Shown piece after piece: positions 1 to 6,791 of a stretch of DNA of 8,364 nucleotides (its first letter is position 1; each line of letters begins with the position of its first letter). Location: NCBI GenBank assembly GCA_031274075.1, contig JAISQQ010000367.1, positions 1 to 8,364 of the forward strand, in the 5' to 3' direction. The translations under genes were made by a program, and so were the position numbers. Source of the stretch: Accumulibacter sp. Lineage in GTDB: Bacteria; Pseudomonadota; Gammaproteobacteria; Burkholderiales; Rhodocyclaceae. The notes under the pieces are model-generated. The model worked only from the letters and a program-made list of their open reading frames with translations. It had not been told where the DNA came from and made no database searches.

Positions 1-75
1 GAGCATGGCGTAGAACGACAACCGCGCCAGCGGCGCCGGCCCGCGTTTGAAGAACGGTGGCGGCTGATGATCCAT
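1..75 (-). CDS. mreC: Rod shape-determining protein MreC, N-terminal fragment (runs off the window)
   Basis: Reading the minus strand from the ATG at 73-75 gives 25 codons open to the window edge, beginning MDHQPPPFFKRGPAPLARLS. From recall, this Pro-rich start, a basic patch (KRGPAPLAR) and then the beginning of a hydrophobic stretch is the usual opening of betaproteobacterial MreC, the single-pass inner-membrane protein that links MreB filaments to the cell-wall elongation machinery. Only the cytoplasmic tip and the first residues of the membrane helix are present, so the periplasmic domain cannot be checked. No convincing Shine-Dalgarno precedes the ATG. A GATAAT box (minus strand, 122-127) could be a -10 element but has no good -35. 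mreB, normally directly upstream, is not present in the next 470 bp. Identification rests on a short stretch. Confidence 0.68.
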   Translation of the reverse strand, partial: MDHQPPPFFKRGPAPLARLSFYAML

Positions 76-134
76 GCGATCCGGCGAAAGGAGGCAAGAC
101 GAGGAACAAGGAAACAGCCGGATTATCCCACAGT

Positions 135-181
135 CAGGGGTTCAGGGGGTCAGGGGACAGAAGACAGAAGACAGAGGACAG
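135..181 (-). repeat. Degenerate heptamer tandem array (copy A)
   Basis: On the minus strand CTG recurs at intervals of 7 bp, with units CTGTCCT, CTGTCTT, CTGTCTT, CTGTCCC and CTGACCC. The period then slips to 8 bp for the last two units (CTGAACC and CTGA). On the plus strand this appears as CAG at 151, 158, 165, 172 and 179, with 143 and 135 eight bases apart. Three further plus-strand units (CTGTCTT, CCGTCCT, CTGAACG) run from 217 to 237. It is the same repeat class as the arrays at 4153-4208 and 7839-7880, but richer in CTGT units. Confidence 0.75.
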
Positions 182-185
182 TTCA

Positions 186-252
186 GTTACCGGGCGCGAA
201 GCGCCCGCAAATATTACTGTCTTCCGTCCTCTGAACGTCACCGGGCGCGAAG
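186..252. repeat. GTTACCGGGCGCGAAG direct repeat pair with internal hairpin
   Basis: A 16-bp sequence at 186-201 recurs with one mismatch at 237-252 (GTTACCGGG... versus GTCACCGGG...), offset by 51 bp. The first copy extends into a perfect 7-bp stem, CGGGCGC (191-197) / GCGCCCG (201-207), with a GAA loop, followed by CCGCAAATATTACTG. That tail resembles the CCGCAAGAATACTGA that ends the module at 7576-7656. The segment therefore looks like a rearranged, diverged member of the same repeat family. Confidence 0.6.
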
Positions 253-286
253 TAACCGCATGGACCACACCCTCTGACACATCGTC

Positions 287-306
287 ATTCCGGCGAAAGC
301 CGGAAT
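287..306. repeat. 20-bp perfect palindrome, ATTCCGGC-GAAA-GCCGGAAT
   Basis: Two 8-bp arms (287-294 and 299-306) flank a GAAA tetraloop, with the flanks GTC and CCAG. This closely resembles the widespread ATTCC...GGAAT class of bacterial dispersed repeats, of which the neisserial dRS3 elements are the best-known example. That resemblance is from recall. Only one copy occurs in the window. Confidence 0.65.
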
Positions 307-348
307 CCAGTGACGGCCTTGGAACCCGTATCTGGAGCGCAGGTTTTG

Positions 349-430
349 CTGGGAGCGCGGGGCTTCCGCCCCGCAACAGCGGTGGTGCTACTCCCCCGGT
401 CATTGCGGGGCAGAAGCCCCGCGCTCCCAG
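349..430 (+). repeat. 82-bp near-perfect palindromic repeat, copy 1
   Basis: Left arm 349-376 (starts CTGGGAGCGCGGGGCTTC, ends CCCCGCAA) and right arm 403-430 are 28 bp each and pair with one mismatch (C at 367 opposite a base that would form a G-T wobble in one transcript). The 26-bp centre is 377-402. A second copy with identical arms lies at 7489-7570; its centre matches this one at 20/26 positions only when reverse-complemented, so the two copies are in opposite orientation. It would fold into a very stable hairpin if transcribed. There is no encoded transposase and no T-tract after either arm. Confidence 0.85.
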
Positions 431-543
431 GTTCTTTCCATGTCACGCACCGAGTCGGCGAACAGGAGGCGATAAGTTACCGGGGGCCGGTCTTGGCCCG
501 TTTGGGCGTGGGCGCAAAATCGTCGCAAAACCGTAGGGCGCCT

Positions 544-1356
544 TCAGTAACAGTGCTCCGGCCCCGGAAAACTGCCGTCCTTGACCGCCGCGGCGTAGGC
601 GGCGAAGGCGCCGGTGATCGAGTCTTGGCCGGCCATGAAATTGCGCACGAAGCGCGGCTTGTGGCCGGGGGCGACGTCGAGCGCGTCGTGCATCACCAGC
701 ACCTGGCCGGAGCAATCCTTGCCGGCGCCGATGCCGATCGTCGGGATGTCCAGCCGGCCCGTGGTTTCCGCGGCCAGCGGCGCGGGAATGGCTTCCAGCA
801 CGATCAGCGCGGCGCCGGCTTCCTGCTGGGCGAGCGCGTCGGCCTGGAGCCGCGCGGCGCCCGCTTCGTCGCGTCCCTGCACGCGGAAGCCGCCCAACTG
901 GTACACCGACTGCGGCGTCAGGCCGACGTGGGCGCATACGGGGATGTTGCGCGAGGCCAGGAAGCGCGTGGTGTCGGCCATGTTCACGCCGCCTTCGAGC
1001 TTGACCATCTGCGCGCCGGCGGCCATCAGCGCGGCGGCGTTGCGGTAGGCGGCTTGCGGGCTTTCCTGGAAGCTGCCGAAAGGCAGGTCGGCGACGATCA
1101 GCGGACGCTTGCAGCCGCGCGCGACGCAGGCGGTGTGATAGGCGATGTGTTCGACGGTGACGGGCAGCGTCGTTTCGTGCCCCTGCACGACGTTGCCGAG
1201 CGAATCGCCGATCAGGATGGCATCGATGCCGGCGGCGTCGCAGGCTTGCGCGAAACTCGCGTCGTAGCAGGTCAGCATGGCGATTTTTTCGCCGGAACTC
1301 TTCATCTTGACCAGGTCGAGGTAGGTGAGCCGCCGGATGGCGGAGTGCGCGGACAT
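544..1356 (-). CDS. panB: 3-methyl-2-oxobutanoate hydroxymethyltransferase (ketopantoate hydroxymethyltransferase)
   Basis: This cytoplasmic enzyme transfers a hydroxymethyl group from 5,10-methylene-tetrahydrofolate to 2-oxoisovalerate, giving ketopantoate, the first committed step of pantothenate/CoA synthesis. The protein has 270 residues, close to the usual 260-275. Visible signatures include LTCYDASFA (28-36), GDSLGN (50-55, with metal-binding Asp51), VADLPFGS (88-95, second metal-ligand Asp90), MVKLEGG (117-123, substrate Lys), the catalytic-type Glu in VLEAIP (186-191) and [14 protein letters not shown] (208-221). The ATG at 1354-1356 has the Shine-Dalgarno AGAGGA 9 nt upstream. It starts 3 bp after the kinase stop, so it is probably translationally coupled. 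panC, often the next gene, does not follow; the repeat gap does. Confidence 0.97.
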   Translation of the reverse strand: MSAHSAIRRLTYLDLVKMKSSGEKIAMLTCYDASFAQACDAAGIDAILIGDSLGNVVQGHETTLPVTVEHIAYHTACVARGCKRPLIVADLPFGSFQESPQAAYRNAAALMAAGAQMVKLEGGVNMADTTRFLASRNIPVCAHVGLTPQSVYQLGGFRVQGRDEAGAARLQADALAQQEAGAALIVLEAIPAPLAAETTGRLDIPTIGIGAGKDCSGQVLVMHDALDVAPGHKPRFVRNFMAGQDSITGAFAAYAAAVKDGSFPGPEHCY

Positions 1357-1359
1357 GGT

Positions 1360-2013
1360 TCAGTTTCCTCTGTTGAAATATTCATGGGGGCCGCGCATGG
1401 CTTCGATGCGCTGGACGAGAAGCTGGAAGTCGTCAGGCTCGTCGACGAAGTTGAGGTGTTCGGAATTGACCACCATCACCGGCGCGGCGGTGTAGTTGTG
1501 GAAGAAGCGGGTATAGCGCTCTCCGAGCCGGGTCAGGTAGTCGTCGCCGATCTTTCTCTCCATTTCGACGCCGCGCTTGCGCACGCGCGAGATCAGGGTG
1601 TCCGGGCCCGCCTGTAGGTAGATCACCAGGTCGGGCGCGGGGCCGGACTGGAGGGAAACGCGGTCGTAGATCTGCCGGTAGAGGGCGTATTCGTCGTCGT
1701 CGAGCGTCAGTCCCGCGAACAGGAGTTCCTTTTCCATCAGGTAGTCGCTGATCACCGCGTGCGCAAACAGCCCCGGCTGGGCCAGGCCGCGCATCTGCTC
1801 GAGACGCTGGAACAGGAAGCACAACTGCGCCTGCAGGGCGTAGTGCCTGGGGTCTTGATAAAAGCGGGCGAGGAAGGGGTTGGCCTCGGGCTGTTCGAGC
1901 AGCAGATCGCCGTCCAGGTGCTCGGCGAGACGCCGGGCCAGGCTGGTCTTGCCGACGCCGATGGGGCCTTCGACGGCGATATGGCGGGCGGATTGGAGGA
2001 AATTGCTCTTCAT
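1360..2013 (-). CDS. Deoxynucleoside kinase family protein (deoxyadenosine/deoxyguanosine kinase-like)
   Basis: P-loop kinase of the dNK/thymidine-kinase-2-like fold, which phosphorylates deoxynucleosides for dNTP salvage. In the 217-residue product the Walker A loop GPIGVGKT is at 16-23, followed by an LLLEQPEANPFL segment (37-48) typical of the family. SDYLMEKELLFAGLTLDDDE (89-108) corresponds to the substrate region, PDLVIYLQ (127-134) is a beta-strand, and the Arg-rich lid RVRKRGVEMERKI is at 143-155. The start was taken as the ATG at 2011-2013 because the preceding in-frame GTG (2044-2046) adds only a low-complexity NAFSAPRP-type leader. Neither start has a recognisable Shine-Dalgarno. 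The preferred nucleoside cannot be read from sequence. In betaproteobacteria this gene commonly sits between folK and panB, as it does here. Confidence 0.9.
   Translation of the reverse strand: MKSNFLQSARHIAVEGPIGVGKTSLARRLAEHLDGDLLLEQPEANPFLARFYQDPRHYALQAQLCFLFQRLEQMRGLAQPGLFAHAVISDYLMEKELLFAGLTLDDDEYALYRQIYDRVSLQSGPAPDLVIYLQAGPDTLISRVRKRGVEMERKIGDDYLTRLGERYTRFFHNYTAAPVMVVNSEHLNFVDEPDDFQLLVQRIEAMRGPHEYFNRGN
1366..1371 (-). promoter_or_regulatory. Shine-Dalgarno of panB inside the kinase 3' end
   Basis: On the minus strand AGAGGA is 9 nt before the panB ATG and lies within the last codons of the kinase gene. It fixes the panB start and indicates co-transcription with likely translational coupling. 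Confidence 0.75.
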
Positions 2014-2070
2014 GGGGCGCGGGGCGGAGAAGGCGTTAGCATACACACGGCGGATCGGGAAAAGTCAAAA

Positions 2071-2130
2071 ATGCGGTCAAGAAATGCGACCAAGAAATAC
2101 AGCCAAGAAACGCGGTCAGGAAATACGCGC
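2071..2130. repeat. 13-bp tandem repeat spanning the folK 3' end
   Basis: Plus-strand units are ATGCGGTCAAGAA (2071-2083), ATGCGACCAAGAA (2084-2096), ATACAGCCAAGAA (2097-2109) and ACGCGGTCAGGAA (2110-2122), then a partial ATACGCGC (2123-2130). The consensus is ATRCGGYCAAGAA with exact 13-bp spacing. The folK stop codon (2116-2118) is inside the fourth unit, so the array fills the folK-kinase gap and runs slightly into folK. Confidence 0.85.
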
Positions 2131-2610
2131 TTCGGCGAGTTTCTCGATGCGCTGCGCGCGCACCGCCGGCAGCCAGGCGGCGGCGCGGCCGCGCCCCGGG
2201 ATGCGGCAGTCGGGCGCGATTTCCAGGAGCGGCGCGAGCACGAAGGCGCGCAGATGCATGCGCGGATGCGGCAGCTGGAGATCCGCGCTGTCGATCGTCT
2301 GGGCGTCGTAGAGCAATAGATCGAGGTCGAGCGTGCGCGGGGCGAGGGGGAAATCCCGGCGGCGGCCGAATCGCGCTTCGATGGCGAACAGCGCGGCGAG
2401 CAGCGCGTGCGGGTCGAGCGCCGTGTCCAGCGCCGCCACCGCGTTGATGAAGTCCGGCTGGCCGCGGAGGCCCACCGGCGCGCTGCGGTAGAGCGACGAG
2501 GCGCGCAGCGGGCGCGATTCGGGCAGGCCGGCGAGCGCGGCGAGCGCGGCGCGCACCTGCGCGACGGGATCGGCGAGGTTGGCGCCGAGGGCGACGAAGG
2601 CTAGGGGCAT
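2116..2610 (-). CDS. folK: 2-amino-4-hydroxy-6-hydroxymethyldihydropteridine pyrophosphokinase (HPPK)
   Basis: HPPK transfers pyrophosphate from ATP to 6-hydroxymethyl-7,8-dihydropterin in folate synthesis. The 164-residue protein matches the usual 155-175 length. Seen in order: AFVALGANL (4-12), SSLYRSAPVG (38-47), QPDFINAV (51-58), then the HPPK signature RRDFPLAPRTLDLDLLLYD (84-102), whose two Asp (95 and 97) are the magnesium ligands, and PHPRMHLRAFVLAPL (114-128). The ATG overlaps the pcnB stop by 10 bp (2601-2610), which implies co-translation; pcnB-folK adjacency is conserved in many proteobacteria, including E. coli. The C terminus ends inside a 13-bp tandem repeat, so its last residues may differ between strains. 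Confidence 0.97.
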   Translation of the reverse strand: MPLAFVALGANLADPVAQVRAALAALAGLPESRPLRASSLYRSAPVGLRGQPDFINAVAALDTALDPHALLAALFAIEARFGRRRDFPLAPRTLDLDLLLYDAQTIDSADLQLPHPRMHLRAFVLAPLLEIAPDCRIPGRGRAAAWLPAVRAQRIEKLAEARIS

Positions 2611-3995
2611 TCGGTGGCCGCGGCGGTCGCGGCGCTCGCGCTATCCGTGGCCTCCGCGGCCTCCACGGCGTCCGTGGCATCCGCCGCCGGCTTGCGCTTG
2701 CGCCGCCGGCGCTTCTTCTGCGTATCCGGCGCCTGCGCCAGCAGCATGGCGGCGCGCGTCTCGCCGTCGGCGTCGAGAAAATCCGACCACCATTGGGCCA
2801 GCGCGGCGTCCACCTCGCCCGATTCGGCGCGCATCAGCAGGAAATCGAGGCCGGCCTTGAAGCGCGGCTTTTCCAGCATGCCGTGCGGACGCTTGCCGGA
2901 ACGCGTTTCAAAACGCGGCTGGAGCGCCCAGATGTCCTTGATGTCGCTGGCGACGCGCCGGGTGATGGCCAGTTTTTCGGCCTGCGCCCCGAGCACTTCG
3001 TCCATCGCCTGGTAGAACGCCGGCAGCGGACGTTCGCCGCCCGCCTTGAGCGCTTCCCACTGGATCAGGACTTCGTTCCAGAGCAGCGTGGCGAACAGGA
3101 AGCCCGGCGAGATCGGCCGGCCTTCGCGCACGCGCCGGTCGGTGTTTTCCAGCGCCAGCGTCACGAAGCGCTCGCCCTGCGGCTGTTCGACGATGACGTC
3201 GAGCAGCGGCAGCAGGCCGTGGTGCAGCCCTTCGGCGCGCAGGCTGCGCAGGCATTTCAGCGCGTGGCCGGAGCTCAGGAGCTTGAGCATTTCGTCGAAC
3301 AGGCGCGACGGCGGGACGTTTTCGATCAGCCCGGCAAGCTCGCCGAGCGGCCGCAGCGTCTCCGCGTCGATGGAAAAATCCAGCTTGGCCGCGAGGCGCA
3401 CGGCGCGCAGCATGCGCACCGGGTCCTCGCGGTAGCGCGTGGCCGGATGGCCGATCATGCGCAGGGTCTTGCGTTCGAGGTCGGCCAGCCCCTGATGGTA
3501 GTCGGTCACCGTTTCCGTCACCGGGTCGTAATACAGCGCGTTGACCGTGAAGTCGCGCCGCGCCGCGTCTTCCTTCTGCGAGCCGAAGACGTTGTCGCGC
3601 AGCACGCGGCCCTGGTCGTCGGTCTGCGCGCGCGGCGTATCCTGCTGGCCGTGGTGGCCGCGAAAGGTGGTGACCTCGACGGTCTCCTGGCCCATCGTCA
3701 CATGCACGATCTGGAAGCGCCGGCCGATGATGCGCGCGCGCCGGAAGCACTGGCGCACCTGCTCGGGCGTGGCGCTGGTGGCGACGTCGAAGTCCTTGGG
3801 CCGGATGCCGGCGAGCAGGTCGCGCACCGCGCCGCCGACGACGAAAGCCTGGTAGCCGTTGTCCTGGAGGGTTTCGACGACGCGCCGGCTGCCGTTGCTG
3901 ACCGCCTCGCGGCGGATGCCGTGCCGGGCATGGGGAATCACGCAGGGCCCCGACGGCTTGCGGCCGAGGAGCCGGGAAATGAATTTACGAATCAT
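2601..3995 (-). CDS. pcnB: Poly(A) polymerase I
   Basis: A class II nucleotidyltransferase that adds 3' poly(A) tails, priming RNA for decay and controlling small-RNA and plasmid copy-control RNA turnover. The 464-residue product has VVGGAVRDLL (52-61), the catalytic Asp pair in PKDFDVAT (66-73), IIGRRFQIVHV (89-99, the segment used to separate poly(A) polymerases from CCA enzymes), RRDFTVNALYYDP (146-158) and RYREDPVRMLRAVRLAAKL (187-205). The C terminus has a basic KKRRRRKRK block (about 427-435) and then an Ala/Thr/Asp-rich, probably disordered tail. The ATG at 3993-3995 (MIRKFISRLLGRKP) was chosen over an in-frame TTG at 4038-4040 because it is the family-typical start. No Shine-Dalgarno is visible. 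A weak candidate promoter upstream (TTGTCA at 4023-4028, TATTAC at 4002-4007, 15-bp spacer) would leave almost no leader. Confidence 0.95.
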   Translation of the reverse strand: MIRKFISRLLGRKPSGPCVIPHARHGIRREAVSNGSRRVVETLQDNGYQAFVVGGAVRDLLAGIRPKDFDVATSATPEQVRQCFRRARIIGRRFQIVHVTMGQETVEVTTFRGHHGQQDTPRAQTDDQGRVLRDNVFGSQKEDAARRDFTVNALYYDPVTETVTDYHQGLADLERKTLRMIGHPATRYREDPVRMLRAVRLAAKLDFSIDAETLRPLGELAGLIENVPPSRLFDEMLKLLSSGHALKCLRSLRAEGLHHGLLPLLDVIVEQPQGERFVTLALENTDRRVREGRPISPGFLFATLLWNEVLIQWEALKAGGERPLPAFYQAMDEVLGAQAEKLAITRRVASDIKDIWALQPRFETRSGKRPHGMLEKPRFKAGLDFLLMRAESGEVDAALAQWWSDFLDADGETRAAMLLAQAPDTQKKRRRRKRKPAADATDAVEAAEATDSASAATAAATECP

Positions 3996-4075
3996 CGTTG
4001 GGTAATAGCGGTTTGTGGTCAATGACAAGAGGCCGATCAAGCATGGAAAGACAAGGGATACCGAGGATCAAGGCC

Positions 4076-4156
4076 ATCGCGCGATCCCCATGAATCGACC
4101 GACGCAAGCGAAAACGGCGGCGCCCACCGGACGCCCCGCCCCCGCAAGAATACCGA
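4076..4156 (+). repeat. 81-bp dispersed intergenic module, copy B (uninterrupted site)
   Basis: This segment aligns without gaps to 7576-7656, with 62 of 81 identical bases by hand count. The best-conserved parts are CCATGAATCGACCG (4088-4101), GCGAAAA-GGCGGC (about 4108-4121) and CCGCAAGAATAC (4142-4153). It runs directly into a heptamer array, giving the order module then heptamers. It lies between the HAD gene and pcnB, outside any coding frame. A shorter diverged copy of its CGACCG...GCGAAAA part is also recognisable at about 7454-7480. Confidence 0.8.
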
Positions 4157-4208
4157 CACCTGACACCTGACATCTGATCCCTGATCCCTGATCCCTGACA
4201 CCCGACAC
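4153..4208 (+). repeat. Heptamer tandem array, copy B (8 units)
   Basis: Exactly eight 7-bp units: CCGACAC, CTGACAC, CTGACAT, three CTGATCC, CTGACAC and CCGACAC. It ends 2 bp before the stop codon of the minus-strand HAD gene. The symmetrical order (degenerate CCGACAC at both edges, identical units in the centre) is compatible with expansion from the middle. Confidence 0.9.
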
Positions 4209-4210
4209 GC

Positions 4211-4876
4211 TCATCCATGCAGTTTCAACACCGTCCAGCCGGCGCGGCGCGCGTGCGCGAGCAGGGCTTCGTCCGGGTCGACGGCGACCGGGTCGCTGAC
4301 CCTCGACAGGAGCGGCAGGTCGTTGCGCGAATCGCTGTAGAACCACGTCCGCTCGAAACTGCTCCACCAGAATCCCATCGACTCCAGCCAGGCTTCGACG
4401 CGCGCGATCTTGCCCTCGCGGAAGGACGGCGTGCCGCGCACCTGGCCGTTGAACTCGCCGTTCTCCTGCGCCGGGATGGTGGCGATCAGGTTGGCGAGGC
4501 CGAACTCCAGGCCGATCGGGCCGGTGATGAAGCTGTTGGTGGCGGTGACCAGCGCGCACAGGTCGCCGCCGTCGAGGTGCCGCCGCGCCAGCGCGCGGGC
4601 CTCGCCGCCGATCGCCGGCAGGATGCGCGTGGCCATGAATTCCCGGTGCCAGGCGTCGAGCCGCGCGCGCGGGTGGCAAGAGAGCGGGTACAACTGGAAG
4701 TCCAGGAACTCGTCGATGTCCAGTATGCCGGCCTGGTATTGCGCGTTGAAACGATCGTTCTTCGCCGTGTAGTCCTCGGCGTCGACCGCTCCCTTGTCGA
4801 TCAGGAATTGCGCCCATGCGTAATCGCTGTCGCAGGACAGCAGCGTGTTGTCGAGGTCGAACAAGGCCAGGTTCAT
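4211..4876 (-). CDS. HAD superfamily subfamily IB hydrolase (phosphoserine-phosphatase-like)
   Basis: A cytoplasmic phosphatase of the haloacid dehalogenase superfamily. All four catalytic motifs are readable in the 221-residue product: motif I FDLDNTLL (6-13, nucleophile Asp7 and acid/base Asp9), motif II Thr111 in LVTATNS, motif III Lys156 in REGKIARVEAWL, and motif IV YSDSRNDLPLL (180-190, Asp182 and Asp186). The helical cap insert between motifs I and II is typical of subfamily IB, which includes SerB and related uncharacterised phosphatases. The overall pattern fits the IB family often found beside hda and pcnB in betaproteobacteria rather than SerB itself. The substrate is unknown. The ATG at 4874-4876 gives the canonical MNLALFDLDNTLL; a GTG at 4886-4888 overlapping the hda stop would add four residues. 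The gap from hda is 8 bp, so it is likely in an operon with hda. Confidence 0.87.
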   Translation of the reverse strand: MNLALFDLDNTLLSCDSDYAWAQFLIDKGAVDAEDYTAKNDRFNAQYQAGILDIDEFLDFQLYPLSCHPRARLDAWHREFMATRILPAIGGEARALARRHLDGGDLCALVTATNSFITGPIGLEFGLANLIATIPAQENGEFNGQVRGTPSFREGKIARVEAWLESMGFWWSSFERTWFYSDSRNDLPLLSRVSDPVAVDPDEALLAHARRAGWTVLKLHG

Positions 4877-4884
4877 CGGAAAAC

Positions 4885-5568
4885 TCACTGAAAGGAATGG
4901 GAATGAAGGGATTGCGAGTGGCGCAGGACTTCGCGCAGCAGGGGCAGCGTGATCGGCCGCTGGCGTTCCAGCGAATAGCGGTCGAGCGCGGCGAGGACGG
5001 CCATCAGTTGGCGCATGTCGCGCGCCGCGCGGGTGAGCAGGTAATCGAGCGCGCCCGGCGGCAGCGGCAGGGCGCGCGCCGAGGCTTCCGCCGCCAGGGC
5101 GGCCTGCCGCTCCGCGTCGCTCAGCGGCGCGAGACGGTAAACCAAGCCCGAGCCGAGACGGGTGCGCAGATCCTCACGCAGGCGCAAGTGCTGCGGCGGC
5201 TGGCTGGCCGCGGTCAGCAGGCCGCCGCCGGCCCGGCCCAGGCGATTGAACAGATTGAACAGGACGATCTGGCCGGTGTCGGAAAGCGCCTCGACGTTGT
5301 CGACGGCGACGCGCCGGGGCACGTCACCGCCGGCCTCGATCCCTTCCAGGCCGGGCGTGGCGGCGGCGTCGTGATAGACCGCCGCGCCGGCGCGCAAGAG
5401 GTGCGTCTTGCCGCAGCCGGACTCGCCGTACAGCAGCAGCGAGGTTTCCCGGTTCTCCGCCGCCGCCCAGGCGGACAGCGCGGTGAGTACCTCGGCGTTC
5501 CCGCCGGGAACGAAGTTGTCGAGACTGGGCGGATTTTCCGGCAGCAGATCGAGGATCAGTTGGCGCAT
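4885..5568 (-). CDS. hda: DnaA regulatory inactivator Hda (DnaA-homologous AAA+ protein)
   Basis: Hda binds the DNA-loaded beta sliding clamp and stimulates hydrolysis of DnaA-ATP, preventing re-initiation of replication. The protein has 227 residues, near the typical 220-245. The N-terminal MRQLILDL contains a QL-type clamp-binding motif. It is followed by [15 protein letters not shown] (14-28), Walker [10 protein letters not shown] (48-56), a degenerate Walker [12 protein letters not shown] (85-95), [13 protein letters not shown] (134-146, region of the conserved arginine) and a sensor-II-like [12 protein letters not shown] (181-192). It lacks the DnaA DNA-binding domain, which separates it from DnaA. 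The ATG at 5566-5568 was chosen because the open frame upstream (to 5673) adds 35 atypical residues and would remove the exposed clamp motif. No clear Shine-Dalgarno is visible. It is divergent from purM. Confidence 0.93.
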   Translation of the reverse strand: MRQLILDLLPENPPSLDNFVPGGNAEVLTALSAWAAAENRETSLLLYGESGCGKTHLLRAGAAVYHDAAATPGLEGIEAGGDVPRRVAVDNVEALSDTGQIVLFNLFNRLGRAGGGLLTAASQPPQHLRLREDLRTRLGSGLVYRLAPLSDAERQAALAAEASARALPLPPGALDYLLTRAARDMRQLMAVLAALDRYSLERQRPITLPLLREVLRHSQSLHSHSFQ

Positions 5569-5726
5569 CGGCAGGGCGGGGCGGCGGCGCTCAGGCGCTC
5601 GCGGGGCCAGGATTTCGGATAGAATTTGACGTTTTCGCGGCGGAACGCGGAAGAACGCGGATTCTACCACCACAGCATCACCACCGTACCGCCACCGTGC
5701 CGCGAGCTTCGTTCGGAATATCCAAG
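5569..5726. promoter_or_regulatory. Divergent hda/purM intergenic region
   Basis: These 158 bp must contain promoters for both the leftward hda operon and rightward purM. The plus strand has a -10-like TAGAAT at 5620-5625 (5/6 to TATAAT) but no good -35 at the right distance, and a TTGACG at 5627-5632 that has no good -10 17 bp later. A short AACGCGGA duplication lies at about 5643-5662. I see no clear PurR operator or riboswitch fold. The promoter assignment is inferred mainly from gene layout. Confidence 0.4.
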
Positions 5727-6773
5727 ATGACCCAGCCAGCCACGCCGCCGCTTTCCTACCGTGACGCCGGCGTCGATATCGACGCCGGCGACGCGCTCGT
5801 CGAACGCATCAAGCCTTTCGCCCGGAAAACCCTGCGCGAAGGCGTGCTCGGCGGCCTCGGCGGCTTCGGCGCGCTGTTCGAGCTGCCCGGGCGCTATCGC
5901 CAGCCGGTGCTGGTCGCGGGAACCGACGGCGTCGGCACCAAGCTGAAACTGGCGTTCGCGCTCGGTCGCCACGACACGGTCGGCATCGACCTCGTGGCGA
6001 TGAGCGTCAACGACGTGCTGGTGCAGGGCGCCGAACCCTTGTTCTTCCTCGACTACTTCGCCTGCGGCCAGCTCGACGTGGACACGGCGGCGAGCGTCGT
6101 CCAAGGCGTCGCCAAGGGCTGCGAACTCGGCGGCTGCGCCTTGATCGGCGGCGAGACGGCGGAAATGCCGGGCATGTACCCGGCGGGTGAATACGATCTC
6201 GCCGGTTTCGCCGTCGGCGTGGTGGAAAAGTCGAAAATCATCACCGGGCAGGACATCGCGCCGGGCGACGCGGTGCTCGGCCTGCCCTCGTCGGGCGCGC
6301 ATTCCAACGGTTATTCGCTGCTGCGCAAGATTCTCGCCGTCGCCCGGCCGGACCTGCACGCGCCTTTCGACGGCGGGCGCACGCTGGCCGAGGCGATCAT
6401 GGAGCCGACGCGCATCTACGCCAGGCCGATGCTGGCCCTGATCGCCGAACTGCCGGTCAAGGGCATGGCGCACATCACCGGCGGCGGCTTGACCGGGAAC
6501 CTGCCGCGCGTGCTGCCTTCGGGCGTCAAGGCGGTGCTCGACGCCTCGGCGTGGCGGCGTCCGCCGCTCTTCCAGTGGCTGCAGGACGCCGGCAATGTGA
6601 CCGACAGCGAAATGCACCGCGTCTTCAATTGCGGCATCGGCCTGTGCGTGGTGGTCGCCCGGGAAGACGCCGCGCGGGCGCTGGCCCTGCTGCGCGCCGC
6701 CGGCGAGGCGGCCGTCGAGATCGGGCGCATCGAAGCGCGCCGGGACGACGAAGCGCAGACTGTGGTTGTCTGA
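5727..6773 (+). CDS. purM: Phosphoribosylformylglycinamidine cyclo-ligase (AIR synthetase)
   Basis: PurM converts formylglycinamidine ribonucleotide to aminoimidazole ribonucleotide with ATP, the fifth step of purine synthesis. The 348-residue protein is near the 345 of E. coli. Clear family signatures: [17 protein letters not shown] (9-25), [12 protein letters not shown] (65-76, ATP/phosphate loop), [23 protein letters not shown] (88-110), [11 protein letters not shown] (141-151), [14 protein letters not shown] (188-201) and [16 protein letters not shown] (249-264). The ATG at 5727-5729 ([16 protein letters not shown]) was preferred over an in-frame GTG at 5697-5699 because it gives the normal length. 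The Shine-Dalgarno is weak (GGAA about 11 nt upstream). It probably shares a transcript with the exporter gene 18 bp downstream. Confidence 0.98.
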   Translation: MTQPATPPLSYRDAGVDIDAGDALVERIKPFARKTLREGVLGGLGGFGALFELPGRYRQPVLVAGTDGVGTKLKLAFALGRHDTVGIDLVAMSVNDVLVQGAEPLFFLDYFACGQLDVDTAASVVQGVAKGCELGGCALIGGETAEMPGMYPAGEYDLAGFAVGVVEKSKIITGQDIAPGDAVLGLPSSGAHSNGYSLLRKILAVARPDLHAPFDGGRTLAEAIMEPTRIYARPMLALIAELPVKGMAHITGGGLTGNLPRVLPSGVKAVLDASAWRRPPLFQWLQDAGNVTDSEMHRVFNCGIGLCVVVAREDAARALALLRAAGEAAVEIGRIEARRDDEAQTVVV

Positions 6774-6791
6774 CCGCTGCGCGCGCCAGCG

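Larger units (their letters stand above)
76..543. other. Gene-free repeat-rich gap between panB and mreC
   Basis: I see no credible gene in these 468 bp. The open frames here have no ribosome-binding site and simply translate repeats. The gap holds a heptamer array, an inverted/direct repeat cluster, a 20-bp palindrome and an 82-bp palindrome, each listed separately. The remainder near panB has a weak 5-bp stem (484-499) and an imperfect 11-bp tandem duplication (512-533, GCGCAAAATCG/TCGCAAAACCG). Neither the weak stem nor anything else after the panB stop looks like a U-tract terminator. Confidence 0.7.

Noticed and set aside
349..430. Classical intrinsic terminator for panB
   Set aside because: The stem is strong, but it is more than 110 bp past the stop and has no T-tract on either strand. 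The dispersed-repeat explanation fits better because the arms recur at 7489-7570.
310..1617. Long plus-strand open frame (435 codons) opposite panB and the kinase
   Set aside because: It is the antisense shadow of two well-identified genes, is Arg/Gly/Val-rich without any family motif, and starts inside a palindromic repeat.
2793..4025. 410-codon plus-strand open frame opposite pcnB
   Set aside because: It is a high-GC antisense shadow; pcnB has all catalytic motifs on the other strand.
4153..4208. CRISPR-like array
   Set aside because: The units are 7 bp with no spacers, and no cas gene is nearby; these are simple tandem heptamers.
5569..5726. PurR-type operator or purine riboswitch ahead of purM
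   Set aside because: I could find neither the PurR palindrome nor a purine aptamer core by eye.
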